Below the pieces are notes generated by a model. It made no database searches, was not told the DNA's origin, and was given only the letters and a program-made list of their open reading frames with translations. From Acetobacter cerevisiae (GTDB lineage: Bacteria > Pseudomonadota > Alphaproteobacteria > Acetobacterales > Acetobacteraceae), in assembly GCF_001580535.1 (NCBI RefSeq), contig NZ_LHZA01000134.1, positions 1 through 41,890 on the forward strand: a stretch of DNA of 41,890 bases, given 5' to 3'. Shown one piece after another: positions 1-9,025 of this stretch; the stretch's first letter is position 1; the number at the start of each line of letters is the position of its first letter. Both the position numbers and the translations under genes were made by a program.

Positions 1-329
1 GTCAGGCCAAACAATGGTTGGTATAAACCGTTTGCCATGGGCCAAAATGAACCGGAAGCATCTCCCAACCGCAGCCTGAGCGCACGAGATAGCGCAGAGC
101 ATTGATGATCTCACGGAAATCGGTTGTCCGTTTCCGACCACGCCGGTTCGCAGGGGGCATCAGAGGCGCTATGCGCTCCCATTCCTCATCTGTCAGATCA
201 GACGGATAGCGTTTCGTCTTGCGTGTAATTCCGGCCATGCGGCCTCGTTGTGCTGGCGTCCACATCCTGCCTTTGAATCACGCTCAAAACCTCTTGAAAA
301 CCTATCATAGCGAATTTCCAAAAGGGCTC
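1..329 (-). mobile_element. IS5-family insertion sequence, one end only
   Basis: The element carries the start of a transposase gene on the minus strand. It appears to end near 329, where the minus strand reads GAGCCCTTTTGGAAATTCGC, a plausible terminal inverted repeat. The three bases just outside (330-332, TTA on the minus strand) would fit the TNA target duplication known for IS1031-type elements. The other end lies outside the window, so neither the inverted repeat nor the duplication can be confirmed. The outside reading frame (332-720) runs directly into this end, which supports insertion into a gene. Confidence 0.65.
2..265 (-). pseudogene. IS5-family transposase, N-terminal part
   Basis: The 87-residue frame begins MWTPAQRGRM and has the IS5-family N-terminal pattern: YPSDLTDEEWERIAPLMPP (about residues 20-38), an Arg/Lys patch GRKRTTDFREIINALRYL, then SGCGWEMLPVHFGPWQTVY. 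This is the helix-turn-helix-like domain ahead of the DDE catalytic region. After WQTVY the family normally continues with an aromatic/Arg stretch, but here the frame gives TNHCLA and a stop at 2-4. Neither other frame restores the family pattern in the few bases left. The cause could be a programmed frameshift (orfA/orfB), decay or a further junction; the window ends too soon to tell. Confidence 0.6.
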
Positions 330-331
330 TA

Positions 332-720
332 AGCATTCTGTAGAAAAATTTTGAAGAGATCAGGCAGGAAGACAGCCAGCAAAGAAGGCAGTATCCCAGC
401 ATATAAAGACAATATATAAATCTGGCAGGCAGATTATTAGCCTGTAAAGACCAGACCCAATTGACCCAACGCCCTTCAAAAAGCGTTTTTTGCCAGGGAG
501 AAGCGTAAGGCACCATGCCTGGCGCCAGCTTCGTCATAAAATCCCAGTCGTCATGCTCAAAGTAGATATGTTGTGCGGCGCCAGACGAAACCAGAAAAAA
601 CAGAATAATTGCAAGAAAAACACCGAACCCTTGAAATAAGGCAGAGTATTCTTTTTGAGAATTTATTCTTCCGGGAAATGGGGCATAGAACTTCATCAAA
701 TATGAAAAACTCTGTCCCAT
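332..720 (-). pseudogene. GtrII-like membrane glucosyltransferase gene, cut by the IS
   Basis: About 129 residues remain from an ATG at 720 with a fair ribosome site (AAGGG, 4 bases upstream). There is a membrane helix near residues 33-48 (FLAIILFFLVSSG), then HDDWDFMTKLAPGM and FEGRWVNWVW, then a second helix (FIYCLYMLGYCLLCWLSSCL). The DDW plus GRW pattern resembles the N-terminus of GtrII-type O-antigen or teichoic-acid glucosyltransferases, but the match is weak. After IRYDRFSRGF the frame is IS sequence, so the protein has lost everything C-terminal. The stretch is visibly AT-rich compared with the neighbouring genes, suggesting acquired envelope-modification DNA. Confidence 0.5.
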
Positions 721-836
721 AATTCCCTTGATCCTGATGCAGGCAATTTAAATTTCAAAGAAGAGAACCACTAAAGTTCTCAATAAAAAATAGAAATCTT
801 TAATTCATCAAACTTTACGCACCAACAGGCGCCTCT

Positions 837-2516
837 TTAACGATCAAAACCATACAGGCTGATTGTGAGATGGTGGCCGTTGGAATAGTTCACCCCGGTC
901 ACGGAGCCATAGGTGCGCACGCGACTGCGGGCCGGACCGAGTGTTGCGAGGAATGCTTCGCTTTTCTGGACATCGACAAGTGCTACGGCACAGGCCTCAT
1001 TGTCCAGCATCCGGCGGGCAGCGTCTTCTGGCCCTTCCAGATGCACCTTGCCGCCCATGAGGAACACAAGGCTCGGCTCGGAAAATGAGACGGACGAGAC
1101 TTCTGTCTGCGCACAGGGCTGGTGCGCCGCGACCAGAGCCGTCAGGCGCGGGGCCAGCCAGATGCTCTGCAGGTGGGGCACAACCACCAGAAACAGCCCG
1201 GTATAGAGCAGCATGGCGCAGGCAGCACTGGTCAGGACGGCCTTGCGCAGCTCGGACCTGCAGATGAAGACAACGGACAGGGCGATCAGCGGCAGGCTCC
1301 CACCCGCCAGAATCAGCGCTGCGGGAGAGACCACATACTCCAGCTTCCAGAGCAGCACTGGACCGGCCAGTGCCAATGCAACGCCGGCAATGGTCCACAA
1401 AACGCCATAAGCCCCCAAGGCCAGACGCGCCCAGACCGCACGCGGCCAGCCAGCCCAGACCGGCGCGCCCTGTGCCAGCATGCCAGCCGTCAAAATGGCA
1501 ATGGCGGGATAAGTGGGCAGCACATAATGCGGCAGCTTGGTCGCAATGGCCTCAAACACCACCCAGTGCGGGATAATCCAGCACAGCAGATATTTGATCG
1601 GCAGCAGCTTCCGGCTTTTCCAGACAGCAGGCAGAACCGCCGCTGCAAAAAATGAGCCCGGCCAGAACGCAATCAGGAAAACCAGCAGGTGATAACCCGG
1701 CGGCAGACCATGTGCCTGCTGGCCAGAGGCCACCTTACCCAAAAAATTGGTGCCTACAGCACGGCGGAAAAACTCGCCATGGCTGACCACGCCAATCGCG
1801 ATGCACCACGGAAGCAAAATAGCCAGAGAGACCAGCCAGCCCCATGCGGGCCGCAGCCTGCGCCACAGGCTGAAATTCCGCTCAACAGCAGCCAGACACA
1901 GCGGCGTGGCCAGAGACGGAATGAGAATCACCGGGCCTTTCAACATCAGGCCACAACCGATCGCGCCCCAATAGAGCAGAGCCGTGCTTAACGGCGTAGC
2001 GCGTGCAGCCTCACGGTCACACAGCGCCCGCAACAGGCCAGCCTGCGCCAGCAGAACACTGAGCAGCAGAGTGGAATCGATCGTGCCCATCCGGTTCTCT
2101 GCCGTCACCAGCACAGACACCATCAGCAGCAGCCCTGCCCCCAGCCCGGCCATTGGCCCGAACAGCGTGACACCCATCCAAGCCGTCAGCACCACTGCGG
2201 CCGTCATGGCCAGCAGAGAAGGGAGACGATACGCCCAGACGGCGCGGCTTTTCAGCGTGCCTGTGGCTGCAACGGAGGCCGCTTCAAGCCAGTAAATCCC
2301 GGCAGGTTGCAGATAGCGGGGTTTGTCCTGAAAGCGGACATCCACAAAATTGCCGCTCTCCAGCATTTGCGCCGTCGCTTCCATGTAGCGCGGCTCATCA
2401 CGGTCGAACGGCGGGGTGGAGGCCCGCCCCGGCAAAAACAGGAAAAATGCAAGTAAACCGAGCAAAGCCAGCGCGCGCCCGGGCAGGCGTTGCTGGCCCC
2501 AGCGTGGATTTAGCAT
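837..2516 (-). CDS. ArnT-like / GT39-GT83 membrane glycosyltransferase
   Basis: This 559-residue polytopic inner-membrane protein should transfer a sugar from a polyprenyl-phosphate carrier to an envelope acceptor. The N-terminal helix is followed by the periplasmic motif FDRDEPRYMEATAQM (D38, D40, E41), the acidic signature of ArnT/PMT-type enzymes, and by FQDKPRYLQPAGIYW. About 11-12 hydrophobic helices follow, with a short periplasmic C-terminal domain. Length agrees with ArnT (about 550). The start overlaps the end of the upstream GT2 gene by 7 bases (ATGCTAA), implying translational coupling and a shared pathway in which the GT2 enzyme charges the carrier. The exact sugar and acceptor (lipid A, core or protein) cannot be read from sequence. 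Confidence 0.85.
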   Translation of the reverse strand: MLNPRWGQQRLPGRALALLGLLAFFLFLPGRASTPPFDRDEPRYMEATAQMLESGNFVDVRFQDKPRYLQPAGIYWLEAASVAATGTLKSRAVWAYRLPSLLAMTAAVVLTAWMGVTLFGPMAGLGAGLLLMVSVLVTAENRMGTIDSTLLLSVLLAQAGLLRALCDREAARATPLSTALLYWGAIGCGLMLKGPVILIPSLATPLCLAAVERNFSLWRRLRPAWGWLVSLAILLPWCIAIGVVSHGEFFRRAVGTNFLGKVASGQQAHGLPPGYHLLVFLIAFWPGSFFAAAVLPAVWKSRKLLPIKYLLCWIIPHWVVFEAIATKLPHYVLPTYPAIAILTAGMLAQGAPVWAGWPRAVWARLALGAYGVLWTIAGVALALAGPVLLWKLEYVVSPAALILAGGSLPLIALSVVFICRSELRKAVLTSAACAMLLYTGLFLVVVPHLQSIWLAPRLTALVAAHQPCAQTEVSSVSFSEPSLVFLMGGKVHLEGPEDAARRMLDNEACAVALVDVQKSEAFLATLGPARSRVRTYGSVTGVNYSNGHHLTISLYGFDR

Positions 2517-3265
2517 TCGCGAACCGAGCGCGGCAGGCGAGTGCGGTTCCGCAGCCAGATCACACCCAGCAGATCGCGAATGCCAACCAGAGCGCGGTTG
2601 AAATTGGTGTATTTAGACTGCCCATGCAGGCGTGGGCGATGCTTGACCGGGTGGCACAGCAGCGGCACGCCGTAAGACGCAAATAGTGCAGGCAGGAAGC
2701 GATGCAGCCCTTCAAACTGAGGCAGCTTTAAAAACGCATCACGCTGGAAGAGTTTGATCGGCGCACCTGTATCCGGGCATTCATCCCGCAGCAGGCGACG
2801 GCGGAGGCCGTTGGCAAAGCGAGTTGCAAACCGGCGTGACCAGCCGTCTTTCCGCTTTTTCCGCACACCGACCACAAGTGGGGGCGTGCCGTTGGCGGAA
2901 CGAGCCAGCCGCAGCAGATCAATCAGTTCACGCGGGTCATCCTGACCATCACCATCAATGGTCGCAATCCACTCACCACGTGCGGCAGTAATGCCGGTGC
3001 GCAGAGCGGCTGATTTTCCGCAGCAATGATCATGGGAGAGAACGCGGAGACCGGGAAGGACATCGGTCCGCATTTTCTGGAGAATGGCTACGGTATCATC
3101 CCGGCTGCCATCATCCACAAAAACAACTTCAGTTTCCGGCAGATGCTCAAGGGCTTCCGCCAGTTCCTGACAGACAAACGGGAGGTTATCCCGTTCATCG
3201 AGAACGGCAATGACAATGCTCAGAACCGGAGCGTCACCACTCCGGGAGGAAGAGAGCGCGTTCAA
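2510..3265 (-). CDS. GT2 family glycosyltransferase, DPM1/ArnC-like
   Basis: This 251-residue GT-A fold enzyme is likely to make a polyprenyl-phosphate sugar on the cytoplasmic face. Seen motifs are LSIVIAVLDERDN (15-27), VVFVDDGSRDDT (47-58), CGKSAALRTGI (82-92) and the metal-binding IDGDGQDD (103-110). It is shorter than ArnC (about 320) and lacks its two strong C-terminal membrane helices, so it is closer to soluble dolichyl-phosphate mannose synthase-like proteins. The start used is a TTG with a poor ribosome site, so the true start is uncertain. It overlaps the ArnT-like gene, its probable partner. Confidence 0.85.
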   Translation of the reverse strand: MNALSSSRSGDAPVLSIVIAVLDERDNLPFVCQELAEALEHLPETEVVFVDDGSRDDTVAILQKMRTDVLPGLRVLSHDHCCGKSAALRTGITAARGEWIATIDGDGQDDPRELIDLLRLARSANGTPPLVVGVRKKRKDGWSRRFATRFANGLRRRLLRDECPDTGAPIKLFQRDAFLKLPQFEGLHRFLPALFASYGVPLLCHPVKHRPRLHGQSKYTNFNRALVGIRDLLGVIWLRNRTRLPRSVREC

Positions 3266-3290
3266 GCCAGATCAATCAGCAAACACGCGC

Positions 3291-3794
3291 TCAGGCTGCG
3301 TGACGCGCAAGAGCGGTCGGCAGGTTGGCAATGGCCTGATCGACCAGAGCTTCCGCCTTCTGCTGGTCCAGAGACTGACCCAGCACACCGCGTGCGGCTT
3401 CAACAGCCACATCAATAGCGGCCTGACGCACTTCCTTGATCGCTGCACGTTCTACGGCAGCAATCCGGTCACGTGCCATCTGCTCATGGCGTTGCACAGC
3501 AGCTTCTGCTTCTGCGCGGGCTTTTTCAGCCAGTTCTGCAGCATGCTGCAGAGACTGCTCAACCATGGTTTTGGCTTCAACCAGAGCCTGCTCACGCTCA
3601 CGCGTGGCATCTTCCAGCATCTGCTCGGCTTCCCGGCGGAGCTGGGCGGATTCGTCCAATTCCTGACGGATGCGGGCGGCACGGCTATCAAGGATAGTCG
3701 CGATGGGTGCCCAGACCTTGCGGCCAAAGAAGACGAAAAACAGAACGAAGGAAACAGCGACCCAGAAACCTGCTTCGTGAAAAATGCCAGACAT
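3291..3794 (-). CDS. atpF: F0 ATP synthase subunit b
   Basis: This 167-residue peripheral-stalk subunit has one N-terminal membrane helix (about 7-24, AGFWVAVSFVLFFVFFG) and then a long charged helix rich in Glu, Arg and Ala (about 35-150) that dimerises with b' and reaches F1. The length is normal for the family. It is the last gene of the F0 cluster, 24 bases after b'. A GGGAG ribosome site lies about 11 bases before the ATG. The F1 genes are not in the window, as usual for alphaproteobacteria, where F0 and F1 are separate operons. Confidence 0.95.
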   Translation of the reverse strand: MSGIFHEAGFWVAVSFVLFFVFFGRKVWAPIATILDSRAARIRQELDESAQLRREAEQMLEDATREREQALVEAKTMVEQSLQHAAELAEKARAEAEAAVQRHEQMARDRIAAVERAAIKEVRQAAIDVAVEAARGVLGQSLDQQKAEALVDQAIANLPTALARHAA

Positions 3795-3818
3795 GACTTT
3801 AAGTTCTCCCGGAGCCGG

Positions 3819-4418
3819 TCAGATATTCTGGTGCGCGATCGCGCCGTCAACCTTCTGCGCCACAAGCTGGGCGTCGGGCGTGACACCTGTCAGGCGAGAA
3901 ACGAGCGCCTGCGTGGTATCAGCAGCAATTTCTTTGAGCGTACCGAAAGCCTGAGCTTTTTCGGCAGCGATACGTTTTTCAGCGTCAGCAATTTCGGCTG
4001 AAAGACGGGCATTGATTTCTGCCAGCTTCTGATCTGCAGCCTGCTGTTCAGCGTCCAGCGTTTTCTGCAGATTGGCCTGAGCTTCAGCCATGGCGTCTTT
4101 ACGCGCCTGCTGGAGTTCCGCCACCGCTTTGTCTGCATCCTGTTTTGCAGAGCGCGCAACATCAAGGTCACCCGAGATACGCTTGCTCCGGTCTTCCAGA
4201 ACGCGGCCAACGCGCGGCAGCATTACCTGGCTCAGCACCAGGTAAAAGCCCAGGAAGATCACAGCACCCCAGATTACCTGACCGGTAACCAGGGGGTTGT
4301 GAAAATCAAGCTGAGGCATCCCTGCGGCGTGTGCACCAGGTGCAGCCATTACCAGAAGAGACACGCCGGATACCGTAGCGAGTAAACCGGCACGGACAAT
4401 CTTCATCATGACACCCAC
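3819..4418 (-). CDS. atpF': F0 ATP synthase subunit b'
   Basis: This 199-residue second b-type subunit replaces one copy of b in the stalk, as in photosynthetic bacteria and alphaproteobacteria. It has an N-terminal signal-like stretch ending near AHAAGMPQLDF, one membrane helix (VIWGAVIFLGFYLVLSQVMLP) and a long coiled-coil with repeated Ala/Glu/Lys segments. The GTG at 4418 has GGAGG 7 bases upstream. The nearby ATG-ATG pair three codons in lacks a well-placed ribosome site, so GTG is preferred. It lies 29 bases after atpE. Confidence 0.93.
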   Translation of the reverse strand: MGVMMKIVRAGLLATVSGVSLLVMAAPGAHAAGMPQLDFHNPLVTGQVIWGAVIFLGFYLVLSQVMLPRVGRVLEDRSKRISGDLDVARSAKQDADKAVAELQQARKDAMAEAQANLQKTLDAEQQAADQKLAEINARLSAEIADAEKRIAAEKAQAFGTLKEIAADTTQALVSRLTGVTPDAQLVAQKVDGAIAHQNI

Positions 4419-4447
4419 AGGAAGGCCTCCCTTTTCCTACCGTTTTC

Positions 4448-4672
4448 TCAGACGAACAGGATCAGGAACGCGATGAGAAGCGCGAACAGCGCGATAGCTT
4501 CTGTCAGCGCGAAGCCCAGCATGCCCAGACCGAACACGTGCGGACGAGATGCGGGGTTGCGAGCAATGCTGCTCACCAGCGTTGAAAAGATGTTGCCGAG
4601 GCCGATACCAACGCCGGCGAGGGCGATTACGGCGATACCTGCACCGATTTCCCGGGCTGCAGCGATGTCCAT
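4448..4672 (-). CDS. atpE: F0 ATP synthase subunit c
   Basis: This 74-residue ring proteolipid has two membrane helices joined by the polar loop RNPASRP. The first helix carries the glycine-rich packing pattern GVGIGLGN. The second carries the proton-binding carboxylate in [13 protein letters not shown] (E58 from this start). The ATG at 4672 is chosen over an in-frame GTG three codons upstream because AAGGA sits about 10 bases before the ATG but directly against the GTG. No sodium-type ligand set (Gln32/Ser66 pattern) is seen, so proton coupling is expected. Confidence 0.95.
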   Translation of the reverse strand: MDIAAAREIGAGIAVIALAGVGIGLGNIFSTLVSSIARNPASRPHVFGLGMLGFALTEAIALFALLIAFLILFV

Positions 4673-4725
4673 ATCAGTCACTTCCTTGTTAAAAAGTACA
4701 GTTCAAACGAAACGGGCAAAGCAGC

Positions 4726-5475
4726 TCAGTGAGCCACGGCCTCCCGCAGGTAGATGCACGTCAGAATGGCAAACACATAGGCCTGCAGCACACCAACAAG
4801 CAACTCAAGAGCCACCAGCGCCATGTTAATGGCAATAGGCCCTATCGCAAACACATCACCCACCACACCAAAACCGGCGAGCATGATGACGAAGCTTGCG
4901 AAAATATCGAACATGACGTGTCCGGCGACCATGTTTGCAAACAGTCGGATGGACAGGCTCACGGGGCGAGAGAGAAAGGACAGGATCTCAATCGGGATCA
5001 GCAGCGGCGCGAGGAACATGCTGGCACCAGCCGGCATGAAGTGCGCGAAGAAGCGGAAGCCCTGCACCTTGAGCGACACGATCACCGTCAGCAGGAACAC
5101 CATCACGGCAAGGCCGAGGGTCACTGCGATATGGCTGGTGAAGGTGAAGGAGAAAGGCAGCAGGCCGATGTAGTTCCCGGCCAGAATGAAGAAGAACAGC
5201 GTGAAGATGAACGGGAAGAACGCCGTGCCTTCCGGCCCGATGGTGTCCACCGCCATGCTGTGAATGAATTCGTAGCACACCTCGGCAGCAGCCTGGAAAC
5301 GACCAGGCACCACAGCAGCAGGGCGCATACCGAAATACAGGAACGCCAGAACCAGGCACGCAGCCAGGATCATGTAGAGAGGTGACTGACTGAAGCGCAG
5401 TGCCTCACCAAGCCCGCCGAGAACGGGATGAAGCTCGAACTGACCAAGTACGTCGATACTGGAACCGCCCGCCAA
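4726..5475 (-). CDS. atpB: F0 ATP synthase subunit a
   Basis: This 249-residue stator subunit forms the two proton half-channels against the c ring. The essential arginine is in SLSIRLFANMVAGH (R177), preceded by PIEILSFLSRPVSLSIR. There are 5-6 membrane helices and the C-terminus is the conserved VFAILTCIYLREAVAH. The start codon is TTG, supported by AGGAG 7 bases upstream; no better ATG exists that keeps the family N-terminus. It lies 61 bases after atpI. The protein is normal length for alphaproteobacteria. Confidence 0.95.
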   Translation of the reverse strand: MAGGSSIDVLGQFELHPVLGGLGEALRFSQSPLYMILAACLVLAFLYFGMRPAAVVPGRFQAAAEVCYEFIHSMAVDTIGPEGTAFFPFIFTLFFFILAGNYIGLLPFSFTFTSHIAVTLGLAVMVFLLTVIVSLKVQGFRFFAHFMPAGASMFLAPLLIPIEILSFLSRPVSLSIRLFANMVAGHVMFDIFASFVIMLAGFGVVGDVFAIGPIAINMALVALELLVGVLQAYVFAILTCIYLREAVAH

Positions 5476-5536
5476 AACCGTTCTCCTACTCCACTGTGCC
5501 CGGACTATCCTGCCGGGCCTTCAGCTTTCCAACTCA

Positions 5537-5833
5537 CTATTCCGGTGGCTTTACCAGCCGCCAGACATTCAGCACTCCTGCACTTCCGCCCATCAGCGCG
5601 AAGATAATCAGGAAAATAGCGCGGGTATGGAACCAACGGTCCAGTCCCCACCCCACAGCAACCCCAACCACCAGTGCGGAAATCATTTCCGTCCCGGCTC
5701 TGAGCGCCAGTGCCGGGAGGGACTGTTCATCCTTCTCAGACTTACTGGCTTTTTCATCCTCTTCTACCCGACCGGAGCGGCGTTCTGCCTCTCTCAATCG
5801 CTTAGCAAAAGACTCGTCGCTGTCTTCACCCAT
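5537..5833 (-). CDS. atpI: AtpI-like F0F1 ATPase assembly protein
   Basis: This protein of 98 residues from the ATG at 5833 (GGGAG about 8 bases upstream) is encoded first in the F0 operon. Its N-terminal half is charged (GEDSDESFAKRLREAERR, then a Glu/Lys stretch). Its C-terminal half has two membrane helices: GTEMISALVVGVAVGWGLDRWF and a hydrophobic stretch with LIIFALMGGSAGVLNVWR. This is the usual AtpI/ATP synthase gene 1 arrangement, known to help c-ring assembly or magnesium uptake, although the gene is not essential in most bacteria. A longer in-frame start at 5881 exists but adds residues unlike the family. Confidence 0.88.
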   Translation of the reverse strand: MGEDSDESFAKRLREAERRSGRVEEDEKASKSEKDEQSLPALALRAGTEMISALVVGVAVGWGLDRWFHTRAIFLIIFALMGGSAGVLNVWRLVKPPE

Positions 5834-5862
5834 ACTTCGCACTCCCAGAAGGGTGCAGGCGC

Positions 5863-5891
5863 TTGCTAACGGCGCTGCCATATCCTGTCAA
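5863..5891 (-). promoter_or_regulatory. Candidate promoter of the F0 operon
   Basis: On the minus strand, TTGACA (5891-5886) is followed after 17 bases by TAGCAA (5868-5863). The -35 is a perfect consensus and the -10 is weak. It lies about 30 bases before the atpI start. Confidence 0.45.
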
Positions 5892-5967
5892 GGAAGCATC
5901 CGTAGCACTGAGCGGAAAATCCGTCACGCATGCAAAAAAAGCGCACTAACGGACTCTTCCGCCTGCG

Positions 5968-6912
5968 TCAGGATGCGGTTTCGGCCTCAGCTTCAGCCGA
6001 GCCGACCAGCCCCTTGGCAAAGTCCTGCGCGGAGAAGGGCCGGAGATCTTCCACCTGCTCCCCCACACCCACGGCATGCACCGGCAAACCAAAGCTATCC
6101 GCCAGCGCCACCACAATACCGCCACGGGCCGAACCATCGAGTTTGGTGACCACAAGGCCGGTCACATTCACCAGCTCACGGAACACGCGCACCTGCTCCA
6201 TGGCGTTCTGCCCGGTGGTGGCATCCAGCACCAGCAGAACGGAATGGGGCGCGGTCTCATCAAATTTCCGCATGACGCGAATAATTTTGGCCAGCTCTTC
6301 CATCAGCGCGCTTTTGTTGTGCAAACGGCCCGCCGTATCCACAAACAGCAGGTCCGCATCCTGCGCCTTGGCGCGCTTCAGGCCTTCAAACGCCAGCCCC
6401 GCAGCATCCGCATTAGGCGCTCCGGCAATCACCTGGCAGCCGGTGCGCTCACCCCACACCTGCAACTGCTCCACGGCAGCGGCGCGGAAGGTATCGCCCG
6501 CCACCATCATCACTTTCTTGCCCTGATCGCTGAAAGAGCGGGCCATTTTGCCAATGGTAGTGGTTTTCCCCACGCCATTCACGCCCACTACCAGCACAAC
6601 ATGCGGCTTGTGTGCCGGGTCCGGCTCAAACGGAATGGCGACCGGCTCCAGCACGCTGGCAATTTCATCCGCCAGAGCCGTGCGGATTTCCTCATCCGTC
6701 ACTTCCGTGCCGAAGCGGGTGCGGCGGAACGAGTCGATAATGCGCTCTGCCACAGCAGGGCCGAGGTCTGCCGTAATCAGCAGGTCTTCCAGCTCTTCAA
6801 GCGCCTCATCATCCAGCTTGCGCTTGGTGAAGACGGATGTGAGGCCACCGCCCAGCTTCTGCGTTGAGCGGGAGAGGCCCTTCTTGAGCCGTGAAAAAAA
6901 ACCTAGCGCCAT
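5968..6912 (-). CDS. ftsY: Signal recognition particle receptor FtsY
   Basis: This 314-residue SRP GTPase receptor docks ribosome-SRP complexes at the inner membrane. It has an N-terminal basic amphipathic segment (FFSRLKKGLSRS) for lipid binding, the NG domain with N helices (DDEALEELEDLLITADLG), G1 (GVNGVGKTTT), the insertion box DTFRAAA, G3 (DTAGR) and G4 (TKLDGSARGG). The ATG at 6912 is chosen because GGAAAGGG lies 6 bases upstream and the longer frame adds 38 residues that are mtaB sequence in another frame. The mtaB stop is one base away, so the two genes are coupled. The acidic A domain of enteric FtsY is missing, as in many alphaproteobacteria. Confidence 0.95.
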   Translation of the reverse strand: MALGFFSRLKKGLSRSTQKLGGGLTSVFTKRKLDDEALEELEDLLITADLGPAVAERIIDSFRRTRFGTEVTDEEIRTALADEIASVLEPVAIPFEPDPAHKPHVVLVVGVNGVGKTTTIGKMARSFSDQGKKVMMVAGDTFRAAAVEQLQVWGERTGCQVIAGAPNADAAGLAFEGLKRAKAQDADLLFVDTAGRLHNKSALMEELAKIIRVMRKFDETAPHSVLLVLDATTGQNAMEQVRVFRELVNVTGLVVTKLDGSARGGIVVALADSFGLPVHAVGVGEQVEDLRPFSAQDFAKGLVGSAEAEAETAS

Positions 6913-6913
6913 C

Positions 6914-8158
6914 TCAAACCCTTTCCGCCAGCAGACCCGCGGCATCCACCGCAACAGCCCGCAGACTGATAATCTCACCCGTTTCCGCCTCACCCTCCGC
7001 AAGACGGACGGGGGCAAACTGTTCACTATGCCCGGATGTGGGCGTTTCCATCAGCACGCGCAAAGTCTGCCCCAGCAGACTCTGATAATACCGTTCGGCC
7101 GACGCCGCCCCCACCTCCCGCAGGCGCGCCGCCCGTGCCTTGCGCTCGGGCACCGGCACAGCACGCATCCGCGCCGCTGGGGTGCCCGGACGCTCGCTGT
7201 AGGGGAAGACATGCAGATACGGCACACCCTGCGCCTCCAGAAAAGCGCGCGTTTCTTCAAACAGCGGCTCATCTTCAGTCGGGAATCCGGCAATTACGTC
7301 CGCGCCGATACCGATATCGGGGCGCAGTTTGCGGGCACGCTCAATCACCCGCGCGGCATCTTCCGCCAGATGGCGGCGCTTCATGCGCTTGAGGATGAGG
7401 TCCGACCCGGCCTGAAGTGAGAGATGCAGATACGGCATAAAGCGCGGCTCATGCTCCAGCAGACGCCAGATGTCCTCGTCAATTTCCACCGGATCGACCG
7501 AAGACAAACGCAGGCGCTCCAGCTGTGGCACCAGCCCCAGCACACGACGGCACAACTGCCCCAGCGACGGCGTACCCGGCAGGTCCCCGCCCCATGAGGT
7601 CATATCCACACCGGTCAGCACCACTTCCCGGTAGCCCGATTCGACAAGGGCGCGCACCTGCTCGACCACCACGCCAACAGGTGCGGAGCGAGACGGCCCG
7701 CGCCCGAAGGGAATGATGCAGAAGGTGCAGCGATGGTCACATCCCTGCTGAACCTGCACAAAAGCGCGCGTTCGGCCTGCAAATTCCGTCACCAGATGCG
7801 CAGCGGTTTCCTTCGCGGCCATGATGTCGGACACCGCGAGCGGCTCGTTCATGGCGGCGGGAGCCCAGCTTTCCGCTTTCAGCTTTTCTTCATTACCCAG
7901 TACGCGCGTCACACCCGGCAGGGTGGCCCAGCGGTCCGGGTCAATCTGCGCGGCACAGCCCGTCACTACAATGCGGGCGTCCGGGTTATCGCGATGCGCA
8001 CGGCGGATGGCCTGACGGGCCTGCCGTTCAGCCTCGCCCGTCACGGCGCAGGTGTTAACGATAATCACGTCTTCCAGCGCCGCCGCATGCTCGCGCATGA
8101 CTTCGCTTTCCCACGTATTCAGCCGACAGCCGAATGTCAGAATTTCCGGGCGGGTCAT
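6914..8158 (-). CDS. mtaB: tRNA t6A37 methylthiotransferase MtaB
   Basis: This 414-residue radical SAM enzyme should convert N6-threonylcarbamoyladenosine at position 37 of tRNAs to its 2-methylthio form. The N-terminal cluster-binding domain shows [29 protein letters not shown] and VVTGCAAQ. The radical SAM cluster motif is [21 protein letters not shown]-like segment lies at the C-terminus ([10 protein letters not shown]). TFGCRLN rather than TYGCQMN favours MtaB over MiaB or RimO. The ATG at 8158 overlaps the dapF stop as ATGA. A longer in-frame start exists but lies inside dapF. Confidence 0.92.
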   Translation of the reverse strand: MTRPEILTFGCRLNTWESEVMREHAAALEDVIIVNTCAVTGEAERQARQAIRRAHRDNPDARIVVTGCAAQIDPDRWATLPGVTRVLGNEEKLKAESWAPAAMNEPLAVSDIMAAKETAAHLVTEFAGRTRAFVQVQQGCDHRCTFCIIPFGRGPSRSAPVGVVVEQVRALVESGYREVVLTGVDMTSWGGDLPGTPSLGQLCRRVLGLVPQLERLRLSSVDPVEIDEDIWRLLEHEPRFMPYLHLSLQAGSDLILKRMKRRHLAEDAARVIERARKLRPDIGIGADVIAGFPTEDEPLFEETRAFLEAQGVPYLHVFPYSERPGTPAARMRAVPVPERKARAARLREVGAASAERYYQSLLGQTLRVLMETPTSGHSEQFAPVRLAEGEAETGEIISLRAVAVDAAGLLAERV

Positions 8159-8967
8159 GAGGCGTAGGTGGCCAGATCCACCATCCCGTAAAACGCTGTC
8201 GCGGCAGGGCCAGTCATCAGCACGTGGCCGTTTTCGGCCCATTCAATCTGCAGAATGCCCCCATCCAGCTCCACCGTGCAGCGGCGCTCCACCAGCCCGC
8301 GCCGCACAGCATTGACCACCGCCGCACACGCGCCGGACCCGCAGGCTTCCGTCACCCCCGCCCCGCGTTCATGCACTTTCAGGCGCATGCTCTCAGGGCT
8401 GTCTATGCGGGCAAAACCAATATTGGCGCGATCAGGGAAGAGCGGGTCATGCTCCAGCGCACTGCCATGGCTGAGCATCGAAAAATCTTTCACAAAAAAA
8501 GTTGCGTGTGGGTTCCCCATGGAGGCCGCGGCCGGGTCTCCGTCCAGAGGCAGATGGAGGGTGTCCATCTCCGCCGCAAGAGGCACAGCCTGCCAGTCCA
8601 GCTTTGGAGTGCCCATGTCGACTGTCACCAGCCCGTTCTCTTCAATCCGGGCAGGCAGGGTTCCGGCCCGTGTTTGCAGCACGGGGGTGCGGTTGCCGGT
8701 CTGACGAAACACCAGATCCGCCACACAGCGGGACGCATTGCCGCAGGCCCCGGCTTCTGACCCATCGGGGTTGAAGAAGCGCACAAACACATGCGCGCCC
8801 TCCGCACAGGCAGGGCGGAGCGTTACCAGCTGGTCAAAGCCAATCCCTCTGCGGCGGTCTGCAAGGGCTGCAATCCGCGCGGGGGTGAGGGACAGATGGC
8901 CGGCACGCTCGTCGAGAATGACAAAGTCATTCCCAAGCCCGTGCATCTTGGAGAAGGAGGTCTGCAT
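8155..8967 (-). CDS. dapF: Diaminopimelate epimerase
   Basis: This 270-residue cofactor-free racemase converts LL- to meso-diaminopimelate for lysine and peptidoglycan. The two-cysteine active site is visible: [10 protein letters not shown] (C75) and [11 protein letters not shown] (C209). The conserved N-terminus is [12 protein letters not shown] and the glycine pattern [11 protein letters not shown] is present. It is first in a dapF-mtaB-ftsY run with 4-base overlap and 1-base spacing, an arrangement seen in other alphaproteobacteria. Confidence 0.96.
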   Translation of the reverse strand: MQTSFSKMHGLGNDFVILDERAGHLSLTPARIAALADRRRGIGFDQLVTLRPACAEGAHVFVRFFNPDGSEAGACGNASRCVADLVFRQTGNRTPVLQTRAGTLPARIEENGLVTVDMGTPKLDWQAVPLAAEMDTLHLPLDGDPAAASMGNPHATFFVKDFSMLSHGSALEHDPLFPDRANIGFARIDSPESMRLKVHERGAGVTEACGSGACAAVVNAVRRGLVERRCTVELDGGILQIEWAENGHVLMTGPAATAFYGMVDLATYAS

Positions 8968-9025
8968 ACCGCGCCTTATAAGGCAGATCAGCCCCTAATA
9001 CCATGAGGGAACAGGGCTGTGGGAC

